The notes beneath the pieces were generated by a model. That model ran no database searches. It was given only the letters and a program-made list of their open reading frames with translations, and was not told where the DNA came from. DNA of 64,000 bases from a virus. A program made the translations under genes and the position numbers. How positions within the stretch are numbered: the stretch's first letter is position 1; the number at the start of each line of letters is the position of its first letter. The stretch covers positions 1-64,000 of the IMG/VR virus record IMGVR_UViG_3300022752_000056. One strand, written 5' to 3'. Positions 19,801 to 28,900 of the stretch are shown one piece after another.

Positions 19801-20808
19801 GTATTTGTTTGCGGTAATTCATATTATACTGTTTTAAGTAGCGAAGCTGGGGATAATCCTAAATATAATAGACTAGGTATTCCTATACCACTAGGTGTAA
19901 ACATTTTAAGCACTCAGTCAACTGGAATCGTAGCAGGGGGTGCCACACAACTTGCGGCACACATTGGTGCAATCAATAGATTAGCAACTGCAACACTACA
20001 AGTGATTGTTAATACTCCAATTAGTATTTCAGCAGGAAACACTTCTACACAAACTATTAATAATCTTGTACAAGGGGGAGGCGAAGCATCGGCCTTTATT
20101 GCAGAAAGATTTGGTAATATTGTAAGCATTGTTAGTGCTGCGAATCTAACTGCTGCTGAAAATGTAATTAAGCCTGCTCAACGTACAAAAACTGGACCTA
20201 CTATTCCTGGTGCAGGCAGTGCCATAGAATTAATACAAAACAACATAGAATTCTTAGCAGATGAAATTAGTGCTTGGGTCAAAAATACATATGGATTTGT
20301 ACCTGATGTAAATTATGATGACTACAAGTGTCAGAGAGATGTAAAACTTATACTACAAAGACTTATCTATGATATAGAAACAGGTGGTAGATATAACTGT
20401 GTAATGACTGGATTAAGTTATTGGAACCGAGCAAACACTTACTACATTGTTACTTTAGGAGAAAATGTAACAAGAACAGATTTGTTCCCAGATGGCTCAA
20501 CTGTTAATTTCTATCAGCGCAGTTATATGAGTGCATCAGGATATGTATTTGAATATGTAGGCGCTGGTATTGATTACGGAGCACTACCGCAACGAGGTGT
20601 AGCAGATCCTAATCAGGGTAAAGAAGTTGTCATGTTAGATAGCGGTAAAGTATTCTTTACAAGTACAGATCAAAACGGTGATTTTAGAATTGGTCCGCAG
20701 CTTGTAATTAGTCAAGCTACTGGTGTATTAAGCGGAAGAACATTTACAAGATCATTATTTGCTAACATGACACCATTTATATTAGCTATTGAAGGCGGAG
20801 GCCTATAA
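13846..20808 (+). CDS. Giant virion protein: beta-helix with inserted helical repeats
   Basis: 2320 residues. Residues about 215-400 contain three degenerate copies of the GGVGIxxxL fibre repeat. At about 475-580, VLYVTVDGNDTNDGRAQDP starts a pectate-lyase-like beta-helix (IKVSAGFYLEDNPIRL, TSIMGSD). From about 685 to 1640 six copies of a roughly 140-residue helical repeat follow, each with KCxRDVGLIxDxxxxDLL and GLxYY. A second beta-helix part (SPIQSFVYDAFTQVTQGG, GVEVERGGIASI) spans about 1690-1830, and a seventh repeat lies near 2125-2195. It is probably a tail or head fibre or a side-arm. Similar proteins occur in cyanophage-like T4 relatives; their function is unknown to me. Confidence 0.7.
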   Translation: MAKTFYSNTPTGYTGATPVSSTASSSTFVTDISENYFLNVKKVATVKANDLIITAITNTNILTGQRNVINVQENNFQNEINQITGKVESFIGNNVDIIVGGVGTYQYANGYGVNVLGDASFTVTNRINLLSTLGVTVGSSTNTEVKFIGRVIEDFLPKYDNTSSLGNASLAWSTVTTYDLDSLGSANVDNPFGITYNPANRFGMEQGYTLNQTIDQRKAGAAYFAGGVGIEKDLNVGGNIYGRISFAITSTNLIITATNADIEYSPVFSLSTGQQYLFIDQEAYFSPAQNLQGLKYNPQYGRLRVERVNVIKTDPADLEQNDLDYETEGNGLNSNPGRAALKVAGGVIIQNNLIVQNKTTVTDLTIADNLTAALRVNGGVSVGLNAYVKDELESDELVPHSNNTGKIGFYDSSTSTRAWSEGYINEIYTRIIGSSSSTIEIRPGNLQEPIPQNPLTEIYGNIRVRGANPVGTAPVVTNVLYVTVDGNDTNDGRAQDPSRACRTIGGAVRSPYYQSGTQIKVSAGFYLEDNPIRLKPYTSIMGSDIRTTFIEPINKTQDLFHVESGCYIAFCTFLNGRSGLLEGDYASEFNRGAYCTAFPPLTGEDRIDLFHSPYIQNCTNQSGPWLKDGTMFVPNQTVQIPRAVGTGTWVKNTTTIVVKVSTGTISPGMSINAGQQNPGFFNARTLMLANKPFIQEQVVAYVDKTFNTGTFTYNATKCKRDIGLIVDSIGLDLLYNTESDSRFSGLQYYGQGNISFPGELTTTTQAFSYLGQLIRNTAVSVSGFVAYGTIIDTLFSTLTNILSNPSALNNITDKIVNSNNGLPSNTASYVTTYNGILANRETYKTQVISWIQTNHPAHVYNSSTCARDVGYVVDSVAFDFLHGGTKQTIKSGIYYYNYVSTATTTNDIPQTFAAYNYIKRLVPYIVKGQQVLPSTLYQNTISQVTAVLKAGEYEAEQLQNRIDVITGILRNGPNYTTRIPMNTTKNPSLEALNAYNSLQANKNFLKAEVTAFINSTAGTFNYSREKCYRDVGILVENLAYDVAFGGNEKSRESGLAYYDGVISLIQGQETQTISAIDYLNDLSQLIITNSTATNLLGMTATAAQVINTALIGGSVASASLQNAINVTTNIIANGPDAAPDIYNSPGPDAAFVSAEILMQANRAYLQEDTINYVNNLVQSFPYSERKCRRDTKLIVDAIAQDLVWPTAGMSQTTFAGLQYYNQDNYTGDIEAQIRPTIDAIEYLKTLSTKVILNTTPADDFRTPYQGTVTQITTITAATVYEEGIVSNNYDIILTILNGTRTGWTDRIVPNSTASQIVSTINAFNILQKNKHYLGTEVVAYVNSRHPDFTYNQAKCYRDVGLITDAVCYDLLYSGNRQSIQAGLYYYGFNPGSSTIHGQETQTIAAYTRLKNVLDEILLNQVVTVTTGNVAKQILTLPAATMSEVTEAQRIVTTLTNIIQNGPGVATPPPSNIALTATTVTSILNAYNILKANRDFIADEVIAFVDWTYNLNSFNYNEEKCYRDVGLIIDAVSQDILLGGNAKSLEAGLSYWSAGYNSVAGQETTTTYAINYVRDKVVDIIANKPVTAQTQTNLTQTINTFFQYGEEYGPQEAVKRNFNIITNIIQNGPAVAPPVYAGGGLFSLTGLNGSDVKIAPTVVSVTTLTSSTYRIGISTATIGFGINSTLYIGDTTIYPYRDKECDLLSYQYSGNTSTWAQRKIDQVGSMGGSLVDGAVISDRSPIQSFVYDAFTQVTQGGRGVHIVNDGYAQLVSVFTIFCSTGVEVERGGIASIVNSNANFGNICLQARGYGKRKFSGHVYNPINKAYPESPNPALAVTFPDSQFLDQYYPTGYWPNNSQIRVFVPDPEDRPHISLVMEVVPPEQIRDYTGALVPQVNEQGFPGFLNATVNTSTLTTGSIYITGVNTDGVAVGNNIYIRDQYGSTTGSNGLSYAPTGCIVTKVDYQKITLNKALTSGGGDVTVDEFFDVFVCGNSYYTVLSSEAGDNPKYNRLGIPIPLGVNILSTQSTGIVAGGATQLAAHIGAINRLATATLQVIVNTPISISAGNTSTQTINNLVQGGGEASAFIAERFGNIVSIVSAANLTAAENVIKPAQRTKTGPTIPGAGSAIELIQNNIEFLADEISAWVKNTYGFVPDVNYDDYKCQRDVKLILQRLIYDIETGGRYNCVMTGLSYWNRANTYYIVTLGENVTRTDLFPDGSTVNFYQRSYMSASGYVFEYVGAGIDYGALPQRGVADPNQGKEVVMLDSGKVFFTSTDQNGDFRIGPQLVISQATGVLSGRTFTRSLFANMTPFILAIEGGGL
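15900..18760 (+). repeat. Six tandem helical repeats within the giant protein
   Basis: Protein-level repeats of about 140-160 residues: a helix like ANRxFIxxEVIAYV, an aromatic-YN-x-x-KCYRDVGLI segment, GLxYY, GQETQT, then a helix ending in NIIxNGP. A seventh copy, lacking parts, is at about 20218-20430. Each copy keeps one Cys before the RD pair. DNA identity between copies is low, so the expansion is old. Confidence 0.75.
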
Positions 20809-20817
20809 GGAAAGATT

Positions 20818-21213
20818 ATGGCATTAATACCATTAAATTCGTTTAAAACAAAAACAAAAATATTAACTGCATTTACAGCAACCACTGCAACTGTAAATGC
20901 CTACGTAGCTCCTATTGGTGTAACCAGTATTGTACTAATGGCACAGATAGCGAATGTTACGACCGGTACACAGACTGTCACTGTAGTTCATTCAAGGAAT
21001 AGACCTATTCTTGCAGATGCTCAAGGACAAGGCGCACAACCTGTAGGTGTTCAAACTTTTTTAGTAAAAGATTTTTCAATTCCACAAAACGATGCAGGAT
21101 CAGTGATAACAGGAAAATTAATTTTAGAACAACTAGACAGTATTAAGGCCTGGGCCAGCACAACTGGTACATTACAACTTACACTAAGTATACTAGAAAC
21201 AGCCAATAATTAA
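20818..21213 (+). CDS. Small beta-rich virion protein
   Basis: 131 residues, Thr/Val/Ala-rich, with regular strands (TSIVLMAQIANVTTGTQTVTVV, split here as strand-turn-strand) and LQLTLSILETANN at the end. AAGGA precedes the ATG. It lies 9 bp after the giant protein gene and 11 bp before the 574-residue fibre gene, so all are cotranscribed. Similar small ORFs between fibre genes of T4-like marine phages are annotated as structural. A connector role is inferred. Confidence 0.6.
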   Translation: MALIPLNSFKTKTKILTAFTATTATVNAYVAPIGVTSIVLMAQIANVTTGTQTVTVVHSRNRPILADAQGQGAQPVGVQTFLVKDFSIPQNDAGSVITGKLILEQLDSIKAWASTTGTLQLTLSILETANN

Positions 21214-21224
21214 TAGAGAATGAT

Positions 21225-22949
21225 ATGCCAAATTTATTAAGTGGAAGAACGCTAAGATCGGGAGGAAGTGGTGAATTTCTTAAGTTATCAGAAGCTCAAC
21301 CACAATTACCACCTACTGCTTCTACTTTGACAGGATTTACTGTTGTAACAAATGATTTGTTACAAACAAGTTATAAAAGCTCTTTAGGGTTTATAGAATT
21401 TACCAATAGTGCTATGTATAGCGCTTTACCTGCCGGAAATATTAGGATTTTAAATACCGGCGGATCGGGTATCATATCAGTAAGTACCACCACTGGTTTA
21501 TTAGTAGTAGATGGAGATGTTGGTGTTGGTGGTACAATGACCATAGGTAAAGATATCACTGTTAATGGTATTACTGTAGGTCAAGGATATCAAGGACTCA
21601 ACAATATTGTTTTACGAGGTACTGCTAGCCCTCAAATTAATGCGTTTGAAAACGGCCAAGAAAGTATTGCTATTGGATATGACGTCTTAAAAGGTTTACA
21701 AACTTCTTATAAAAACATAGCAATTGGTAGATATGCCTTGAGTTCAGGGACTAATCTTAGTAATAATATTGCTATAGGTGATAGTGCGTTACAACAAATA
21801 GGTGTATTACAGGTTGAATTTAGGGCGAATATAACAGGAATTTCTTTAGGTACTATTACAAATATTACTAGTCCTGGATATAATATACCTTCTGGTACAA
21901 GAATACAAATTAATAATGTTGTAGGAACTACGCAACTTAATGGAAATTATTATTATTTAGGAACATTAACCAATAATAGTTTTGTATTATACCAAGATGC
22001 AGGATTAAGTGTTTATACTAACAGTACAGGCTTTGGTTCTTATGTATCAGGCGGTACTGTTTCTAAAGTATTAGAAAATGATAATAATACGGCATTAGGA
22101 AATAGTGCCGGAATTATATTAAAAGACGGAAGTCAAAATGTTTTCATAGGACATGAGGCAGGCATATCATTCACAACAGGTAGTAATAATATTATCATAG
22201 GATCTGGTTCTACAAGTTACTTGATTACAGGATCTGGTATAATTAGCATAGGCGGGGATAATATTGTTAATGGGTTAAATGATCAAGTTAACATTGGTAG
22301 TGTATTTTATTATGATGGTGATGGATACGCAACAATTAATGCTGAGACTACATTAGGATTAGGTAGCCATGCTCAAATCTTATCTACCGGTACTTTTACT
22401 AGTACAAGCACGGTAACAGGAGGTGCGGTGGTAGTTGGTGGTATTTTTGTATATGATAATGCCATTGTAGGTACTGAACTTAATGTTTTAGGTGTTGGTA
22501 CAAGCACATTTGCAACATCTGTTCAAATTCAGAACACGACACAATCAGTTTCAAGTCAAACTGGTGCATTAGTAGTCCAAGGCGGATTATCTGTAAAGAA
22601 AAGAATACGGCTTCCTCAGGCTGTTATGGAATCTAGTCAAACACTTGTTTCTACCACAGCAAGTACAATAATAGATACCTTTCAAAATACAGAATTTAGA
22701 AGTGCTGAATATCTAATTCAAATAGACGAAGGTATAGGTGCTTCGTCAGATTTTGAATTAAGAAAAATTCTTCTTATAGCAGATAATGCTGGAGCGGTCT
22801 GGGCAACTGAATTTGGTGTAGTAACATCCGGAAGTTACCTAGGAAATTTCACTGCTGCTTACACAGGCACAACAGTTAGTTTATATTTTACTGCATTTAC
22901 AACCTCTTCTAAAACTGTTAAAGTTTTCAGGACTGGAATTACGGCTTAA
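21225..22949 (+). CDS. Fibre protein with YadA-head-like motifs
   Basis: 574 residues. From about 138 to 190 and 280 to 340 there is a series of NxAIGxxAL-type motifs (SIAIGYDVL, NIAIGRYAL, NIAIGDSAL, NTALGNSAG, NVFIGHEAG, NIIIGSGS), the pattern of YadA-like trimeric beta-roll heads. Copies of the TGALxVxGG repeat flank this at about 87-110, 390-420 and 445-465. The C-terminus is a beta-rich domain (about 475-574). Such trimeric adhesin modules bind surfaces. The start has a poor Shine-Dalgarno, suggesting translational coupling to the upstream gene. Confidence 0.7.
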   Translation: MPNLLSGRTLRSGGSGEFLKLSEAQPQLPPTASTLTGFTVVTNDLLQTSYKSSLGFIEFTNSAMYSALPAGNIRILNTGGSGIISVSTTTGLLVVDGDVGVGGTMTIGKDITVNGITVGQGYQGLNNIVLRGTASPQINAFENGQESIAIGYDVLKGLQTSYKNIAIGRYALSSGTNLSNNIAIGDSALQQIGVLQVEFRANITGISLGTITNITSPGYNIPSGTRIQINNVVGTTQLNGNYYYLGTLTNNSFVLYQDAGLSVYTNSTGFGSYVSGGTVSKVLENDNNTALGNSAGIILKDGSQNVFIGHEAGISFTTGSNNIIIGSGSTSYLITGSGIISIGGDNIVNGLNDQVNIGSVFYYDGDGYATINAETTLGLGSHAQILSTGTFTSTSTVTGGAVVVGGIFVYDNAIVGTELNVLGVGTSTFATSVQIQNTTQSVSSQTGALVVQGGLSVKKRIRLPQAVMESSQTLVSTTASTIIDTFQNTEFRSAEYLIQIDEGIGASSDFELRKILLIADNAGAVWATEFGVVTSGSYLGNFTAAYTGTTVSLYFTAFTTSSKTVKVFRTGITA

Positions 22950-22961
22950 AGGTGAACTGAG

Positions 22962-25900
22962 ATGTCATTGACTGAGATCTCAAGAGACTTTTTTGTTAAT
23001 CGTGGATTAACAACTCTTGGTACTAACATTGTAACATCTAGTACAGGTAATTCTGGAACACTACAAGTAGAAGGTGGTGCGGCTGTAAAATTAAATCTAA
23101 TTGTGGGGTCAACTGCTACAGTTTATGGTCCCACAACAATACTAGATTTTACCAGCGCAACGTCTACACTTTCCGGAGCTTTAACAGTAGCAGGTGGAGT
23201 TGCTATAGGGCAAGATTTATATGTAGGTGGTATAATTTATGGAACTATAGCAGCTGGTCAAGGTGCAATAACAACTAATCAAGCATCTTCCCCCCAATCT
23301 TATTACCTTACTTTTGTAGATAGTAATAATCCAAGTCCGGCCGGAGAACTTTTATATACAAGTTCTACAATCAACTTTAATCCAGGAGTTGGTTTAACAA
23401 TTAATAATTTGACCGAGGCTGTTTCTACTCAAAGCGGTGCTTTTATTGTATCAGGCGGAGCAGGTGTAGGAAAAGATTTATATGTAGGCGGTAATCTTAA
23501 TGTAACTGGAATAATATCCGGTGTAGCCGCTACATTTGCTAGTACAGCTAGTCAAGTTAATACAATTAGAAATTCTAACAATAGCATATATTATCTTACG
23601 TTTGTTGACACAAACAATGCTATTTCTGCCTCTGAATTGGTTTATACCAGTGCGACAATTTCATTTAATCCTAACACAGGACTATCTATATCAAATAACA
23701 CCGCCGCTGTATCATCTACAACTGGAGCATTAGTTGTCACTGGAGGTGCAGCAATAGGCCAAACTTTAAGAATAGCAGGTCCAACACAATCTTCATCTTC
23801 GTTAACAGGGGCATTAATAGTCGCGGGCGGTGCAGGTATTGGTGGTAATTTATATGTAGGTGGAGAGATATTTGCTAATAAACTTACTATACAATTAACC
23901 ACAGTTACTACAACATTAATCGAAACTGATGATATTCTAAAAACAACTAATGTAACAAGCGCAACTTCTACACAAACTGGCGCACTACAGGTGTCGGGCG
24001 GTGCCGGTATAGGACAAAATCTTTATGTAGGAGGTGACTTATTTGTAAGCAGAATAAGAACAACATTAACAACAAATTCTTTTTCAACCACAACCGGAGA
24101 AATAGTTACACAAGGAGGTATAGGTGTTGGTCAAAATCTAAATGTTGGTCAAAATCTTACTGTTACTCAAAATTTATTTGTAGGCCAAAACCAATCTATA
24201 ATAGGTAGTCTACAAGTAGGTGGTAGATTTACAGCATCAGGTATAACAAATATTACAAATACAACTGCTGCTACAAGTACATTATCCGGAGCACTTGTTA
24301 TTTCCGGTGGAGTAGGTATAGGACAAGATTTATGGGTAGCAGGAGATATATATTCTAATAGATTAATAGTTCAATATACAACTATTACCACAGTTTCTAT
24401 TCAAACAGATGATATTATAAGAACTTCAAACACTACATCCTCTATCTCATCTACAACTGGAGCAATTGTATCATTAGGTGGAATAGGTATAGGAGAAAAT
24501 TTATTTGTAGGTGGTAAGTTAAGTGTTTCAGGACTTACCACAATAACAAATATTACCAGTGCTACAAGTACAACTACAGGCGCATTACAGGTATTAGGTG
24601 GTGTAGGAGTACAGGGCGATGTCTATGCAAGAAACTTATATAGTAATGGCGTTCTGGTAGGTGCAGGAACTGTTGGCAATCCATATTCTTTAGTTTTTAC
24701 TTTAACTAATTTAACACTGTCTACTAGTCCTTCAACAGGAGCATTACAGATAAGAGGTGGAGTAGGTATTGAACAAAACCTTTATGTAGGCGGACAGGTA
24801 AACATAACAGATAGTACCGAATCAGTGTCAACTATTACAGGGGCACTGGTAGTTGCAGGCGGCGTAGGAATAGGAAAAAATATAAATGTTGGTGGTGGAG
24901 CAAGAATACAAGGAAGATTTACTACATCTGGTATTGCAAATATATTAAACACAACTGCTTCAACTTCTACCCAAACTGGTGCGTTAGTGGTTTCAGGAGG
25001 CGTCGGTATTGGTCAAGATCTATATGTAGGTGGAGACATCTATGCTAACAAACTTACTATACAATTAACAACAATTACAACAACATTTGTAATAACAGAT
25101 GACGTAATTCAAACAATTAATACAAGTTCTTCATTATCAACTACCACAGGTGCATTGGTCATAGCAGGCGGAGCAGGTATAGGTCAAAATTTAAATGTAG
25201 GTAACGATCTCACAGCAAAGACCTTAAGACTTTCTAGCAGATTTACCAGTACAGATGGTATAACGATTACTACAACCACAGCAGCAACTTCTACTCTAAC
25301 AGGTGCATTAATTGTGGCTGGAGGTGTCGGTATTGGACAAGATCTTTACGTAGGTGGAGATATATATTCAAATAAATTAGTTGTACAATATACCACGGTC
25401 ACAACTACATTAATTCAAACAGACGATGTAATTCAAACTTCAAATACAACATCTGCTATTTCTACACAGACAGGTGCATTAGTTGTCTCGGGAGGCGTTG
25501 GTATAGGCGGAAATCTTCATGTGGGAGGACAAATAGTCGGCGCCATAAGTGCTACCGCAGCAACAGCTACTACATTGCTAACCTATGGAAACCCATTAAA
25601 CACGTTATTTTATCCTACATTCGTTGATAGTAATAATTCATCTCCTACTGCTGAAAATTATTATACCAGTGCAACTTTATCATTTAACCCTAATGTAGGA
25701 TTGGCCATAGGTTCACCAACTGCACCAACAGCCATGTTAGACGTAAATGGTGGTGTAAGAATTAGTAATTTAACCACAATAGGTAACACCTTAAATGTTT
25801 TAGGCAACGCACAGGCATTTTCTACATTATCTGGTGCTATAACAGTTCCGTTTGGTGGTATAGGGGTAGGTGGTAATTTAATTGTAGGAGGAAGTTCGCA

Positions 25901-28900
25901 GATACTAGGCAAACTTACAGTTACAAATACAATGATTGTTTTAGATACGACTAATTCAATCAATACTGTAACAGGTGCGTTTGTTTTAGCCGGCGGTGCA
26001 GGTATAGGTCAAAATCTTTATGTCGGTGGCGGATTAAGAGTCACAGATGGATTTACTGCCAGCGGAATTATTAATTTTTTAAATTCTACAAATTCTACCA
26101 GCACAAATACAGGAGCAATGACATTATCAGGTGGCGCTGGTATAGGACAAAATTTATACGTAGGAGGATTATTAAATGTTGTAGGTAATATTACTTCTAA
26201 TGGTTCGATCAGTGCAAATTCTTTTGTCGGTAGTATTAATACTGCTTCAAATTTAGCAGGAGGTTCTTCCGGTCAAATACCATATCAAACAGGACCGGGC
26301 GTTACTGCATTTTTTAATGTAGGAAGTGCAGGAAGTATATTAGTTAGTAATGGGGCGGTAGCTCCTACTTTTAACAACACTCTTACACTTACTAGTCTTA
26401 ATCCTGCCTCATCTACTAATTCGGGAGCTTTACAGGTAGTCGGTGGTGCTGGTATAGGCGGTAGTTTATTTGTTGGTAATAGTGCTACTGTATTCAGCAC
26501 AGCAGCAAGTACTACAACATTAGCAGGTAATGCAGTTTATATTGCAGGTGGACTAGGTGTAGAAAAATCTATATATGTAAAAGGTCCTGCTGTATTTCAA
26601 GATGATGTAATATTTGCAGGTACAACGACCTATGTTTATTCTACACAAACTGTTTTTACAGACAATATTGTAAATTTACATATTCCAAACGCAGGAGACC
26701 CTTATAATCATGTTTGGACAGTAGATGATGGAAAAGATATAGGACACATTTTTCATTATTATGATACCGCAGACAAAGATGCGTTTCTCGGACTTGCGAA
26801 AGATTCTAGATATTTAGAATGGTATAGTGATGGTACGGAATCAGGTGCTATATTTACAGGAACAACCTACGGAATTTTTAAAACAGGCGGTGTAATCTTA
26901 GTAAATTCTACTGCAAGCTCAAACACCGCAACAGGGGCATTGACTGTAGTAGGTGGGGTAGGCATCGGAGGAGCTCTATGGGTAGGCACAACTAGTTTTA
27001 TTAACGGTGCTCAAATATTAACTTCGGCCACTGTGAACAGCTTTGTAACAGCTGGTGTTACATCTTTAACAGCAGGAACAGATACTGCGGTAAGTGCAGC
27101 GTTAGGATCAGTAGTGGTATGGAACACTTCAACATTACAAAGTGTAACAAATCGAGGATCGTCTACAAACAATGCAATTAATATAACGAATACTACTCTA
27201 AGTGTTTCTACATTAACCGGAGCATTGGTTGTTGCAGGCGGTGTAGGTATAGGACAAAATACATATATAGGCGGTGGCCTGCAGGTAACAGATAGATTTA
27301 CTGCTACTAGTATTTCTAATTTTACAGATACTACCAATGCGACTAGTACGACCACCGGAGCATTAGTTGTCTCAGGTGGCGCAGGCATTGGACAGAATTT
27401 ATGGGTTGGCGGTACATTCGCCGCATCTGGAATTACAACATTACCAAATACAACAAATGCTTCCTCAACGACATCCGGTTCACTAAGAGTAGCAGGCGGT
27501 GTAGGAATTGCACAAAATTTATTTGTAGGTAACAATTTACAGGTTTTTGGAATCACAACAATTACCAATACTTCTAACGCAACTAATACACAAAGTGGTG
27601 CATTACAAGTATATGGAGGAGTTGGAATTGGACAAAATCTATATGTAGGTGGTACAATAGTTTCAAATGGTTCAACTGTTTTAACGTCCGCAACTGGCGG
27701 AGTTACTAGTCCATTCGCTGGAATATTTACAATAACAAATACAACTAATGCTGTTTCTACTCAGACAGGTGCTCTACAAGTATATGGAGGGGTTGGAATT
27801 GGACAAAATCTATATGTAGGCAGCGGCACAAATATTACCGGAATTACCACAATTACAAATACAACAAATGCCACTAGCACTACTACAGGAGCATTACAGG
27901 TTGTAGGTGGTGCCGGTATTCAAGGCAATTTACATGTAGGCGGAGACATTGTAGCCAACAGATTAATTATTGAATTAACCACAATAACCACGCAGACTAT
28001 ACAAACTGATGATATTATTCAAACTACAAATTCATCAAATGCTACCAGCACAACTACTGGCGCTTTGAGAATAACAGGAGGTGCGGGACTAGGTGGTAAT
28101 CTATATATCGGCGGAAATCTAAATGTAGTAGGAACTATTAGCGGAACATTATCTGGAAGTATTAATACTGCCACAAATCTAGCAGGTGGGACAGCAGGAC
28201 AACTATTATATCAGACCGGACCAGGAGCGACAGCATTTACAGGTCCGGGAACTGCGGGAAATGTTTTAGTAAGTAATGGTACTTCTGCCCCAACTTATAA
28301 TAATACGTTAACACTTGGCTCAACCACAAATGCAACGTCAACTCAAACAGGTGCATTACAGGTTGTAGGTGGAGCAGGTATAGGACAAAATTTATATGTA
28401 GGTGGCACGTTAAATGTTGGTGGAGCTTCCGGCGGTATTATAACTGGACTTACTGGGCTTACCTCAACGAATATTGTAGTAAGTGGATTAAACAACTCTA
28501 CATCAACTGTAACAGGTGCTTTACAAGTTGTAGGTGGAGCAGGTATAGGTCTTAACCTTTATGTAGGCGGCATTACCATGCTTGCTGGTCTTACAACAGT
28601 GACAAATACCACAGCAGCAACGTCAACTAATTCTGGGGCATTACAGATATTAGGTGGAGTTGGTATAGGTGGTAGTGTATATGCTGGTAGTTTCTTTAGT
28701 TCAGGTTCACAAGTATTGACCACTGCATCAGGGGTAGCTTCAATTACAGCAGGTACAGATACTGCTATAAGCACAACTACTGGAGCTGTTGTAATTTGGA
28801 ATACATCAACATTACAAAGTATAACAAATAGAGGATCAACAACTACCAATGCTGTAAATATAACTAATACCGCAGCCAGTACTTCTACAACCACAGGAGC

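Noticed and set aside
27011-27568. 185-codon minus-strand ORF and similar antisense ORFs in the fibre region
   Set aside because: Low-complexity Val/Pro/Thr products arise from reading the reverse of the repeat units; no promoter or Shine-Dalgarno.
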